64,000 nucleotides of DNA. It comes from Antarcticirhabdus aurantiaca. Lineage in GTDB: Bacteria > Pseudomonadota > Alphaproteobacteria > Rhizobiales > Rhizobiaceae. The notes beneath the pieces are model-generated. The model ran no database searches and had not been told where the DNA came from. It saw only the letters and a list, made by a program, of their open reading frames with translations. How positions within the stretch are numbered: position 1 is the stretch's first letter; every line of letters begins with the position of its first letter. A program made the translations under genes and the position numbers. Location: contig NZ_VTOM01000006.1 of the NCBI RefSeq assembly GCF_009765365.1, positions 228,247-292,246 of the forward strand. The letters are read 5' to 3'. Below, piece by piece: positions 27,112 through 35,301 of the stretch.

Positions 27112-28194
27112 TCAGGCACCGAGCGTCGCGCGGCGCTTCAGCACCAGCCACAGGAAGACCGGGGCGCCGAGGCAGGCGGTCAAGATGCCGATCGGCAGCT
27201 CGGCCGGGGCGACGAGGGTGCGCGCTCCCAGATCGGCGAGAAGCAGGAGCGTCGCGCCGAGAAGCGCGCTCGCCGGCAGGAGCGCGCGGTGGTCGGGCCC
27301 GACCGCGACGCGCAGGAGATGGGGCGCCAGAAGCCCGACGAAGCCGATGATGCCGGACACCGCGACGGCCGCGCCGACGCTCGCCGCCACCGCCAGGACG
27401 CCGAGCCGTTTCAGCCGCTCGACGTCGATGCCCAGGTGAAAGGCCTCCGCCTCGCCGAGCGCCGCGGCGTTCAGCCCCCGCGCCATGAAGGGCGCGGCGC
27501 AGGCGAGCGGCAGCATCAGCGGCAGGGCGCCGAGCGCCTTCACCCAGGTCGCGCCGCCGAGGCCGCCCATGGTCCAGAAGGTCAGTTCGCGCAGCTGCCC
27601 GTCGTCGGCGACGAAGACGAGAAGGCCCGTCAGCGCGCCGAAAAGCGCCGTCAGCGCGATGCCGACGAGCAGCATGGCCGCGACCGAGGTGCGGCCCGAG
27701 ACCGTCGCGAGGCGCTTGAGGACGAGCGTCGCCGCGAGCCCGCCGACAAAGGCCGCGACGGGCAGGAGATAGGGGCCGAGCCCCGGCGGCAGCCGTTCTT
27801 CCGCCCCGCGCCCGAGCACGATCACCGTGACCGCGGCGAGCGCCGCCCCCGACGACACGCCGACGAGGCCGGGATCGGCCAGCGGGTTGCGGAAGAGGCC
27901 CTGCATCACCGCGCCCGACAGGCCGAGCGCGGCACCGACGAGGATCGCGAGAACGGCGCGCGGCAGGCGGATGTCGAGAACGATGGCGGCCGTGGTCGGA
28001 TCGAGGGCGGCGCGCCCGTCGCCGAGCGCCGTGCCGAGCGCCCGCGCCACCGCGGCGGGACCGAGGCCCGCGGCGCCCAGCGACAGCGAAGCGAAGGCGG
28101 CGAGCGCCAGGAGGACGAGCCCGACAAGGATGCTCGCCCGGCCGAGCCGGCGCGGCCGCGCGGCGGGAAACGGGGCGAGCGCGGACGCTCTCAA
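27112..28194 (-). CDS. hmuU: Haem ABC transporter permease HmuU (FecCD family)
   Basis: 360 residues, about ten membrane helices; FecCD motifs LPRAVLAILVGAALGLSGAV and MQGLFRNPLADPGLVGVSSG are clear, as is GIIGFVGLLAPHLLRVAVGP. The only initiator at this end is a TTG at 28194 whose T and G overlap the hmuT stop (TTGA), so the pair is translationally coupled; TTG starts are less common, and the true start is somewhat uncertain. Confidence 0.9.
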   Translation of the reverse strand: MRASALAPFPAARPRRLGRASILVGLVLLALAAFASLSLGAAGLGPAAVARALGTALGDGRAALDPTTAAIVLDIRLPRAVLAILVGAALGLSGAVMQGLFRNPLADPGLVGVSSGAALAAVTVIVLGRGAEERLPPGLGPYLLPVAAFVGGLAATLVLKRLATVSGRTSVAAMLLVGIALTALFGALTGLLVFVADDGQLRELTFWTMGGLGGATWVKALGALPLMLPLACAAPFMARGLNAAALGEAEAFHLGIDVERLKRLGVLAVAASVGAAVAVSGIIGFVGLLAPHLLRVAVGPDHRALLPASALLGATLLLLADLGARTLVAPAELPIGILTACLGAPVFLWLVLKRRATLGA

Positions 28195-29126
28195 CCGTTC
28201 GACCCGGCGGCGGGCTCGGGAAGAACGAGGCCGGGATGGAGCTTGGATGCGAGGTCCCGCAGGGCCGCGGCCGTGCGCGGGCCGAAGCCGAGGAGATAGG
28301 AGCCGTCGAAGGACAGGATCGCGCCGGCCTTCGCCGCCGGCGTGCCGCCGAGCGCGGGGTCTGCGGCGATGGCCGCCGTCATGGCGGCGTCGGGGGCGGC
28401 CCCTCGCGCCATGGTGACGATCACCGCGGGCGCGGCGACGAGCGAGGCCTCGGGCGTCGCCGGCTTGTAGCCGGACAGGTCGGCGAAGACGTTTGTCGCC
28501 CCCGCCAGCTGCAGCATGGCGTCGGCCGCCGTGCCGCGGCCGGCGACGAGCGGCGCGGCGCGCGGCGGCGTCATGACGAACGCGACGCGGGGCTTGGGCG
28601 CGGCGGCGAGCGCGGCCGCGACGGCGTCGATCTCGGCCTTCGTGCGCGCCGCGAGCGCCTCTCCCTTCTCCGGCTCGCCCGCGGCGGCCGAGACGGCGCG
28701 GATGAGCGCGGCGACGCCCTCGGCGCTCGGCTGGTTGGGAACGGTCACGAAGGGAATGCCGGCGGCCTGGAGCACCGCGATCGCTTCGGGCGGGCCGGAG
28801 CCCTCGGCTGCCAGGATCAGGCTCGGACGCGCGGAGAGGACGCCCTCCGCGCCGAGCTGGCGCATGTAGCCGACGTCGGGCCGGGCCTCGGCCGCGGCGG
28901 GATAGGTGCTCGTCGTGTCCACCGCGACCACCCGCTCGCCGAGGCCGAGCGCGAAAAGGGTTTCCGTGACGGCGCCGCCGATCGAGACGATGCGCGAGGT
29001 GTCGGAGATCTCGACCGAGCGCCCGGCCGCGTCGGTGACGCGGATCGGCCCGGCACCGGCGGGCGTGGCGGCGAGAAGGCTCGTCGCGGCGAGAAGGAGG
29101 GCGGCGAGCCCGCGGCGGAACGGCAT
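28191..29126 (-). CDS. hmuT: Periplasmic haem-binding protein HmuT
   Basis: 311 residues; signal peptide MPFRRGLAALLLAATSLLAA...AGAG, then ISDTSRIVSIGGAVTETLFA and LGLGERVVAVDTTSTYPAAA, the two-lobe binding-protein pattern of haem transport (TroA fold). It carries haem from the TonB-dependent receptor to HmuUV. Ala-rich composition is strong. The ATG at 29126 sits at the signal peptide start, 11 bases after the hemP stop. Confidence 0.9.
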   Translation of the reverse strand: MPFRRGLAALLLAATSLLAATPAGAGPIRVTDAAGRSVEISDTSRIVSIGGAVTETLFALGLGERVVAVDTTSTYPAAAEARPDVGYMRQLGAEGVLSARPSLILAAEGSGPPEAIAVLQAAGIPFVTVPNQPSAEGVAALIRAVSAAAGEPEKGEALAARTKAEIDAVAAALAAAPKPRVAFVMTPPRAAPLVAGRGTAADAMLQLAGATNVFADLSGYKPATPEASLVAAPAVIVTMARGAAPDAAMTAAIAADPALGGTPAAKAGAILSFDGSYLLGFGPRTAAALRDLASKLHPGLVLPEPAAGSNG

Positions 29127-29137
29127 GGGCGGCGTCC

Positions 29138-29314
29138 TCACTTCGTCAGGATGAGCTTGTTGTTGGAGGTCAGGCGCAGCCGGTAGAGCTCGGCGCCGTG
29201 CGCGATGAGGAGCTCCCGGCGGCCGCCGAGAAGCGTTCGCGCCTCGACGGGCACGGCTTCGTCGGGGCGGCTCGACGCTCCGGCCGGCTGCGGTGCGCGC
29301 GCGTCTTCGACCAT
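29138..29314 (-). CDS. hemP: Hemin uptake protein HemP
   Basis: 58 residues. The C-terminal part LLGGRRELLIAHGAELYRLR and LTSNNKLILTK is the HemP signature. HemP/HmuP is a small regulator needed for hmuR expression in rhizobia. An AGGAGG lies just before the ATG at 29314, so I prefer it over the GTG at 29344 that the longer frame would use. First gene of the hmuTUV run. Confidence 0.85.
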   Translation of the reverse strand: MVEDARAPQPAGASSRPDEAVPVEARTLLGGRRELLIAHGAELYRLRLTSNNKLILTK

Positions 29315-29395
29315 GCTGCTCGCCTCCTGTGGCCGATCCGTCACAGCTCGTGGGCGCCGGACCGGATTGGCCGTGGAAACAGCACGGGCTAAAGT

Positions 29396-29410
29396 TGACT
29401 GTCAAGATCA
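29396..29410. promoter_or_regulatory. Candidate RirA (IRO-type) iron box
   Basis: TGA-N9-TCA, the core of the rhizobial RirA iron-responsive motif, occurs once in this AT-rich patch midway between the divergent hemP and hmuR starts. A palindrome TTGACTGTCAA (29395-29405) overlaps it. The core is only six fixed bases, so chance is possible; position supports it. Confidence 0.4.
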
Positions 29411-29526
29411 ACATATTCTACCGGAAGGACGCGCCGGGACCGGCGCCCTGACCCGCTAGCCAGCCACGCGCGTCCCCCGCCCAGCCAGCCAGTCGGCCGC
29501 TTCCCGTTGTTTCGAGGATCCGCCCC

Positions 29527-31650
29527 ATGGCCCGCCGCTTTCCGTCCCGTCACGCCACACGCCTCCTGCGCGGCGGCGGTCTCCTGGCGCTGTGCGCGCT
29601 GCCCGCCGCCGCGCAGGAGGCGCCCGCGGCCGGGGACACCCCATCCGGCATCGTCGTGAACCTCGACACGGTGACGGTGCTGGCGGACCGCCGGCCGGCC
29701 TCGGCGATCACCTCGCTCGGCGGCGTCAGCGTGGTGACGCGGCCCGAGATCCGCCGCTTCGAGCCGGACACCATCGGCGAGGTGCTCGCCACGATCCCGG
29801 GCGTGGCGGTCGCCTCGCGCGACGACGATCCCGGCGTGTCCCCCAACATCCGCGGCCTTCAGGACTACGGCCGCGTCGCCGTGCTGGTGGACGGCGCCCG
29901 GCAGAACTTCCAGGTGACGGGGCACAACGCCAACGGCGCCTTCTACGTCGACCCGGCCCTTCTGGCCGGCGTCGACGTGGTGCGCGGCCCCGTCGCCAAC
30001 GCCTACGGCTCGGGCGCCATCGGCGGCGTCATCTCCATGCGCACGCTGGGCCTCGACGACCTCCTGGACCCGAGCGAGGCCTACGGCGCGCGGCTCGGCG
30101 GCAGCGCCGGGCTCAACGGGCCGAACGGCTTCGGCACGCTGGAAGCGGGCGCCTATCTCAGCGACGACGTCGACGTCTTCGCCGCCGGCGTCCTGCGCCG
30201 CGTCGAGGACTACGACGACGGGGACGGAAACGAGGTGAGGAACACCGGCTTCGACGTCGGCTCGGGCGTCGCCAAGGCGCGCCTGCGCCCCTTCGAGGGC
30301 CACGAGGTGGAGCTGTCCGGCCTCCTCTACGACACCGACTTCACCTCGTCGACGGGCGGCGGCGCGGACCGCGACACGGACGTGACCAACCGCACCTACC
30401 GCCTGTCCTACGCCGTCGACGATCCCAACACCGACCTTCTCAACCTGAACGCCGCGGTCTACCGCACCGAGACCGACTACCGGCAGCGCTTCCTCGACGA
30501 AGGCGGGGGCGAGCGAAGCGTCGACGTCGAGACCACCGGCTTCGACGTTTCGAACAGCGCCGAGGCGATCCTCACCGAAAGCCTCCTCGCCACGCTGACG
30601 GTCGGCGGCGACCTGTTCCGCGACGACGTCGAATCGCGGGACTCGGTCGGCACCACCGAGCTCTTCACCCCGTCCGGCCGGCGCACGGTCGGCGGCGGCT
30701 TCGCGCAGGCGCAGTTCGACTACGACGAGTGGCTGCAGGTGACGGTGGGCGGGCGCTACGACCGCTTCAGCCTCGACAGCGGCGCCAACGAGAACGAGGG
30801 CGACCGCTTCTCCCCGAAGATCGGCGTCGGCGTGACGCCGGTGCAGGGCTTCCAGATCTACGGCCTCTACGCCGAGGGGCTGCGCGCGCCGGCCCTGTCG
30901 GAAGCGATCGTGTCGGGCTTCCACCCGGCGCCGGCGGCCTTCGAGTTCCTGCCCAATCCCGACCTGTCGCCGGAGGTCGGCCGCACGCTCGAGGCCGGCG
31001 TCAACCTGTCCTACGACGACCTCCTGATGCCCGGCGACGCCTTCCGCGCCAAGGTCTCGGTCTATCGCAACGACGTCGAGGATTTCATCAACACGGTGAC
31101 GACCGACCGCGCGGGCGTCCTCAACCCGTGCGTGGCGAGCGTTCGCGGGCGCTGCGTCGCGCGCCTGCCCTTCGACGCCATCACCTACGCCAGCATCGAG
31201 GAGGCGCGGCTGCAGGGGCTGGAGGTCGAGGCCGCCTACGACGCCGGCTGGGGCTTCGTCGGGCTGGGCGGCACGCTGAACGAGGGCGAGAACAAGGACA
31301 CGGGCGCGCCGCTGAACAGCGTTTATCCCGACCGCCTGACGGCGACGGCGGGCCTTCGCGCCCTGTCCGACACGCTGACCTACGGCGCGCGATTCCACCT
31401 CGTCGATTCCAAGGACGCCGACGAGGTGTCGGACGCCGCCCTCGCCACGTCCGGCTACGGCCTCGTCGACCTCTTCCTCGCCTACGAGCCGACGGAGAAC
31501 CTGCGCTACCACGCCGAGGTCAAGAACCTGTTCGACAAGCGCTACGTCGAGTATTCCGGCGGCGGATCGTCGGAAGCCTTCCCTGCGCCCGGCTTCGAGG
31601 CGAAGGTCGGCATGAGCATCAAGTTCGCCGCGCCCAAGGCGCTGAAGTGA
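29527..31650 (+). CDS. hmuR: TonB-dependent haem receptor HmuR
   Basis: 707 residues. A signal peptide ending near AAAQ is followed by a TonB box-like LDTVTVLADRRPAS, a plug domain (IPGVAVASRDDDPGVSPNIR and VDVVRGPVANAYGSGAIGGV) and a barrel ending in MSIKFAAPKALK; the penultimate strand VEYSGGGSSEAFPAPG is typical of haem receptors. It imports haem across the outer membrane with TonB-ExbBD. Transcribed divergently from hemP-hmuTUV and followed 20 bases later by a haem-degrading monooxygenase. Confidence 0.92.
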   Translation: MARRFPSRHATRLLRGGGLLALCALPAAAQEAPAAGDTPSGIVVNLDTVTVLADRRPASAITSLGGVSVVTRPEIRRFEPDTIGEVLATIPGVAVASRDDDPGVSPNIRGLQDYGRVAVLVDGARQNFQVTGHNANGAFYVDPALLAGVDVVRGPVANAYGSGAIGGVISMRTLGLDDLLDPSEAYGARLGGSAGLNGPNGFGTLEAGAYLSDDVDVFAAGVLRRVEDYDDGDGNEVRNTGFDVGSGVAKARLRPFEGHEVELSGLLYDTDFTSSTGGGADRDTDVTNRTYRLSYAVDDPNTDLLNLNAAVYRTETDYRQRFLDEGGGERSVDVETTGFDVSNSAEAILTESLLATLTVGGDLFRDDVESRDSVGTTELFTPSGRRTVGGGFAQAQFDYDEWLQVTVGGRYDRFSLDSGANENEGDRFSPKIGVGVTPVQGFQIYGLYAEGLRAPALSEAIVSGFHPAPAAFEFLPNPDLSPEVGRTLEAGVNLSYDDLLMPGDAFRAKVSVYRNDVEDFINTVTTDRAGVLNPCVASVRGRCVARLPFDAITYASIEEARLQGLEVEAAYDAGWGFVGLGGTLNEGENKDTGAPLNSVYPDRLTATAGLRALSDTLTYGARFHLVDSKDADEVSDAALATSGYGLVDLFLAYEPTENLRYHAEVKNLFDKRYVEYSGGGSSEAFPAPGFEAKVGMSIKFAAPKALK

Positions 31651-31670
31651 CCCCAAGGAGAACACGAACC

Positions 31671-31997
31671 ATGTTCATCGCGATGAACCGCTTCAAGGTG
31701 GTGAAGGGATCGGAGGAGGAGTTCGAGGCGATCTGGCGCGGGCGCCGCTCGCAGCTCGACGCGATGCCGGGCTTCCGCTCCTTCCACATGCTGAAAGGAC
31801 CCGAGCGCGAGGATCATCGCCTCTACGCCTCGCACACGGTCTGGGCCTCGCGCGCCGACTTCGAGACCTGGACGCGCTCCCAGGCCTTCCGCGACAGCCA
31901 TTCCGGCGCCCCGCGCTCGAAGCCGCTCTACCTCGGCCATCCCGACTTCGAAGGCTTCGAATCGATCGAGGACCTGGAGATCGACGCCCGCGCCTGA
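31671..31997 (+). CDS. IsdG/HmuQ-type haem-degrading monooxygenase
   Basis: 108 residues of the antibiotic biosynthesis monooxygenase (ferredoxin-like) fold. The residues matching the IsdG catalytic set are at Asn6 (MNRFKVVKG), Trp67 (FETW) and His77 (RDSHSG), the same positions as the N7/W67/H77 set of IsdG. Its place, 20 bases after the TonB receptor, supports degradation of imported haem, as HmuQ/HmuD do in Bradyrhizobium. AAGGAG lies 10 bases before the ATG. A HmuS-type haem-degrading protein is not present in the window. Confidence 0.85.
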   Translation: MFIAMNRFKVVKGSEEEFEAIWRGRRSQLDAMPGFRSFHMLKGPEREDHRLYASHTVWASRADFETWTRSQAFRDSHSGAPRSKPLYLGHPDFEGFESIEDLEIDARA

Positions 31998-32113
31998 GGC
32001 GGGCGCCCCGGGGCGATGCGGTCGCGCCTTCGCATATCGCGACTGCACGCCGGGCGGCGCTGCTCCATCTCGGCTGGCGCATCGAACCGCCGACCGGGGA
32101 AAGGCGCCGGCCC

Positions 32114-32743
32114 TTGGATTTCCTGACGCTGGACGCGCTGACCTCCCTGGCCCAGATCGTCATGATCGATCTCGTGCTGGCCGGCGACAACGCGCTGGTG
32201 ATCGGCCTCGCCGTCGCGGGGCTGGCGCGCGAGCAGCGCTCGAAGGCCATTCTCGCGGGCATCGCCGCGGCGACCGTTTTGCGCATCGTGCTGGCGCTCA
32301 GCACGCAGGCGCTGCTCGGCTTCGGCGGCGCGCTGCTCGTCGGGGGCGGGCTCCTGCTCCTCTACGTCTGCTGGCGCATGTGGCGCGAGCTGCGCGCCTC
32401 CCGCCGCCGGCGCGCCGAGGCCGAGGCGGGCGAGGAGACCGCGGCGCCCAAGTCGCTCGCGCAGGCCGTGCGCCAGATCGTCGTCGCCGACGTGTCGATG
32501 TCGCTCGACAACGTTCTGGCGGTGGCTGGCGCCGCCGGGGGCCACCAGGGCGTCCTGGTCGTCGGGCTCGTCTTGTCGATCGCGCTGATGGGGCTCGCCG
32601 CGAGCTTCATCGCCCGCCTGCTGCAGCGGATGCCCTGGATCGCCTATCTCGGCGTCGCCATCATCCTCTACGTCGCCGTCGAGATGATCCTGAAGGGGAT
32701 CGAGCAGCTGTGGCCCGGCACGGTTCCCTCCGTCCTGGTGTGA
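32114..32743 (+). CDS. TerC family membrane protein
   Basis: 209 residues, seven or so hydrophobic segments, with the TerC signature LAGDNALVIGLAVAGL and a second inverted-repeat partner VADVSMSLDNVLAVAGAA, both holding the conserved Asp-Asn pair. Family members are linked to tellurite resistance and more recently to manganese export. The start is TTG at 32114 and lacks a strong ribosome site. A hairpin (arms ATAAGG/CCTTAT at 32808-32840) follows 65 bases after the stop and may end its transcript. Confidence 0.85.
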   Translation: MDFLTLDALTSLAQIVMIDLVLAGDNALVIGLAVAGLAREQRSKAILAGIAAATVLRIVLALSTQALLGFGGALLVGGGLLLLYVCWRMWRELRASRRRRAEAEAGEETAAPKSLAQAVRQIVVADVSMSLDNVLAVAGAAGGHQGVLVVGLVLSIALMGLAASFIARLLQRMPWIAYLGVAIILYVAVEMILKGIEQLWPGTVPSVLV

Positions 32744-32850
32744 CGTGAGCCAGGGCCGCGGGCACGCAACCGTGACCGCTCCGCGACTGCAGCCCAGCCA
32801 TGCAAAAATAAGGGGTACCGCAGCGCACGCGGATCCTTATCTTCGGTTTG

Positions 32851-32967
32851 TCATTCGCAGGGTAGTTTCTCCTCCCATCAGCTCCCTGCGGATCGCCCCG
32901 AGGCATCCTCCTCCCAGCCAAGGGGCACTCTTCAGCGCCTGCCGGTCCTCCCCCGGCAGGCGTTTTT
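32851..32967 (+). ncRNA. Candidate trans-acting sRNA with three anti-Shine-Dalgarno loops (cuckoo/alpha-r14-like)
   Basis: Three hairpins follow one another. SL1: stem CGCAGGG/CCCTGCG (32856-32862 with 32884-32890), extended by a few pairs, loop TCTCCTCCCATC. SL2: GCCCC-GA-GGC paired with GCC-AA-GGGGC (32895-32904 with 32917-32926), loop ATCCTCCTCCCA. SL3: GCCTGCCGG/CCGGCAGGC (32937-32945 with 32953-32961), loop TCCTCCC, then GTTTTTG: a Rho-independent terminator. Loops that show CCUCCUCCC are the hallmark of the rhizobial cuckoo RNA (alpha-r14) family, which is thought to pair with ribosome-binding sites. The 5' end is a guess near 32850; a further hairpin precedes it at 32808-32840. No protein frame explains it. 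Not DUF1127-linked here, unlike many known copies. Confidence 0.7.
32937..32967 (+). terminator. Rho-independent terminator of the candidate sRNA
   Basis: A perfect 9-base stem with a TCCTCCC loop followed by GTTTTTGTTTG. It is the third hairpin of the candidate sRNA. Confidence 0.85.
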
Positions 32968-33272
32968 GTTTGTTTCCCAAGCATGCTTGTTCCGACGAGC
33001 GAGGGTGGGCGCCGCGGCCCTCCCAGACCACGGCGCCCGAGCGCGAGACGTCACCGCCTGCAAGCGCTTGAGGTCGCGTTATAGCGCTGCGTCTGCGCGA
33101 AAGCGAACCGGTCCGCGCCGACCGCGGCGCCGCCCGGGACGCGCCCCGATCCGCGGGTTTCTCGCATCCACCCGCCGGTAAGGACGATCGGGAAAAGTCA
33201 GGCGCGCTTAACTTCGAGCGCATCGTCCGGGCCCTAGAACGCTGGCGGGTGCCGTTCTCCGGAGGGTCGGGC

Positions 33273-33404
33273 GTGTTTGTGGAAGAAGTTCTCGTCCGCT
33301 CGATCAGCGACCTCGGCGCCACCGCCCCGGTCGCTTCGATCGCGCCGGACGGCCGGGCCGTCCTCGGGCGCTCCGCCGCCGGCCCGCGCGGGGCCCCCGC
33401 GTGA
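33273..33404 (+). CDS. Possible 43-residue small protein
   Basis: A GTG at 33273 follows GGAGG at 7 bases. The product opens VFVEEVLVRSISDLGATAPV and continues IAPDGRAVLGRSAAG. It has no membrane segment and I do not recognise it. It lies 125 bases before the PAS-GGDEF-EAL gene. The good ribosome site is the main support; the short length and GC-rich background make a chance frame possible. Confidence 0.35.
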   Translation: MFVEEVLVRSISDLGATAPVASIAPDGRAVLGRSAAGPRGAPA

Positions 33405-33528
33405 CGATCCCGCCCTGCCGCCTCCGGGCGATCCCGCCTGCACCGACCGGTCCTTGCCGAAGGGCGAGCCCCTCGCCGTTCCCTCGCCGCTTTCCAGAAG
33501 ACTTGCGCGACCGCGCAGGAGATGCCGC

Positions 33529-35256
33529 ATGACCACGTCCGACACCGCCGACCGCCTTTATCGCCTCCTCGTGCAGGGCGTGTCCGACTACGCGATCTAC
33601 CTGCTCGACGCGGACGGGCGGGTGCGAACCTGGAACGCCGGCGCGCGCAAGGCCAAGGGCTACGAGGACGAGGAGATCGTCGGCCGAAACTTCTCGGTGT
33701 TCTATTCCGAGGCCGAGCGGGCGCGCGGCGTGCCGCGCGAGAACCTTCGCCTCGCCCTGGAGACGGGTCATTTCGCCGAGGAGGGCTGGCGCTACCGCAA
33801 GGACGGCTCGCGCTTCTGGGCGAGCATCCTGATCGACCCGATCTTCGACGAGGACTGCGGCCTCCTGGGGTTCGCCAAGATCACGCGCGACCTGACGCGC
33901 CAGCGCGAGACCGAGCACCGCCTCGCCCATCAGGCCGGCCACGACGCCCTGACCGGGCTGTCGAACCGCACGACCTTCTTCGACAGGCTGGACGACGAGA
34001 TCGGCCAGATCGTCTACGGCGGCAGCCTCGCCGTCCACTACGTCGACCTCGACCGCTTCAAGCCGATCAACGACACCTTCGGCCACCAGGTCGGGGACGA
34101 CGTCCTGCAGATGGTGGCCGCGCGGCTGAAGACGCTCGCCGGCCCGAAGAGCCTCGTCGCGCGCTTCGGCGGGGACGAGTTCGCCGTGCTGCAGTTCGGC
34201 AGCCCGACGGTCGAGATGGCGGCGGGGCTGGCCGCGCGCATCGTCGCCGCGCTGTCGGAGCCCTTCGCCGTCAAGAACGCCATCGCGATGATCGGGGCTA
34301 GCGTCGGCATCGCGCACGCGCCCACCCACGGCGAGGATGCGGCGAGCCTCCTGCGCAACGCGGATCTCGCGCTCTACAAGGCCAAGGAGGAAGGCCGCGC
34401 CCGCTTCCGCGTCTACGACGAGGCGATGAGCGCGCGCGCTCTGTCGCGCGGGGTCATGGAGCTGAAGCTGCGCCAGGCGCTGCGCACGAACGACTTCGAG
34501 CTGGCCTTCCAGCCGATCCTCGACGCGGGCGCGATGCGCACCATCGGCTTCGAGGCGCTGCTGCGCTGGCGCGACCAGACGGGGACGCCGATCTCGCCGG
34601 CCGAGTTCGTGCCGATCGCCGAGGATCTCGGCCTGATGCCGGAGCTCGGCGAATGGGTGCTCCGCACGGCCTGCCGCGAGGCCGCGGCCTGGGACGAGGA
34701 GCTCGGCATCGCCGTCAACGTGTCGCCGACCCAGCTTCGCGACCGCAACTTCGTCGAGATCGTGAAGCGGGCGCTCGCCGACACCCGCCTACCCCCGCAC
34801 CGCCTGGAGATCGAGATCACCGAGACGGCGATCCTCACCGACGTCGACCTGATCCGGGACGTCCTGGAGGCGCTGCGGTCGCTGGGCGTCCAGGTCGCGC
34901 TGGACGACTTCGGCACCGGCTTCTCGTCGCTGGCGCTGGTGAAGCAGCTTCCCCTGACCCGCATCAAGATCGACCGCAGCTTCGTCAACAGCCTGGACGG
35001 CACGAGCCGGTCGACGGCCGTCGTCCGGGCCGTCCTGTCGCTGTGCGAGGGCTACGGCCTGACGAGCACGGCGGAAGGGGTTGAGACGCCGGAGCAGCTC
35101 GCGATCCTGATCGAGCACGGATGCCACAACGTCCAGGGCTTCCTGACCGGGCGCCCGATGCCCGCCTCGCAGGCCTCGGCGCTCCTGCGCGGAAGCCGGG
35201 CGGAGGGCGAGGCGCCGAGCGAGAGCGCAAGGGGCGACCGGCGCCGGACGGCGTGA
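33529..35256 (+). CDS. PAS-GGDEF-EAL bifunctional cyclic-di-GMP protein
   Basis: 575 residues. A PAS domain (about 15-125), a diguanylate cyclase domain with intact RFGGDEFAVL (about 140-300), and an EAL phosphodiesterase domain (about 320-560). EAL residues kept: EAL in FEALLRW, NVSPTQL, EIEITE, DDFGTG, KIDRSFV and EGVE, so both activities look possible. There is no membrane helix or signal peptide, so it is cytoplasmic and its PAS sensor probably sets the balance of making or breaking cyclic-di-GMP. The ATG at 33529 follows CAGGAGATG; the frame is open 84 codons further upstream, but that region is not protein-like. Confidence 0.92.
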   Translation: MTTSDTADRLYRLLVQGVSDYAIYLLDADGRVRTWNAGARKAKGYEDEEIVGRNFSVFYSEAERARGVPRENLRLALETGHFAEEGWRYRKDGSRFWASILIDPIFDEDCGLLGFAKITRDLTRQRETEHRLAHQAGHDALTGLSNRTTFFDRLDDEIGQIVYGGSLAVHYVDLDRFKPINDTFGHQVGDDVLQMVAARLKTLAGPKSLVARFGGDEFAVLQFGSPTVEMAAGLAARIVAALSEPFAVKNAIAMIGASVGIAHAPTHGEDAASLLRNADLALYKAKEEGRARFRVYDEAMSARALSRGVMELKLRQALRTNDFELAFQPILDAGAMRTIGFEALLRWRDQTGTPISPAEFVPIAEDLGLMPELGEWVLRTACREAAAWDEELGIAVNVSPTQLRDRNFVEIVKRALADTRLPPHRLEIEITETAILTDVDLIRDVLEALRSLGVQVALDDFGTGFSSLALVKQLPLTRIKIDRSFVNSLDGTSRSTAVVRAVLSLCEGYGLTSTAEGVETPEQLAILIEHGCHNVQGFLTGRPMPASQASALLRGSRAEGEAPSESARGDRRRTA

Positions 35257-35265
35257 ACGCGAAAA

Positions 35266-35294
35266 GCGGGGCGGCCGCTGCACGGCCGCCCCGC
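35266..35294 (-). terminator. Terminator after the alpha/beta hydrolase gene
   Basis: A perfect 12-base stem (35266-35277 region with 35283-35294) lies between convergent genes. On the minus strand it ends GCCCCGCTTTTCGC, giving a short U-run, so it probably serves the hydrolase transcript. Confidence 0.7.
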
Positions 35295-35301
35295 CAAGAT
35301 C

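Noticed and set aside
32808..32840. Hairpin ATAAGG/CCTTAT as a separate gene or part of the sRNA
   Set aside because: It could be the TerC terminator or an extra 5' hairpin of the sRNA; there is no loop motif like the three anti-Shine-Dalgarno loops, so I did not make it a separate feature.
33277..33528. Upstream extension of the PAS-GGDEF-EAL protein
   Set aside because: The added 84 residues are Arg/Pro-rich and unlike protein; the ATG at 33529 has a ribosome site and the PAS domain begins right after it.
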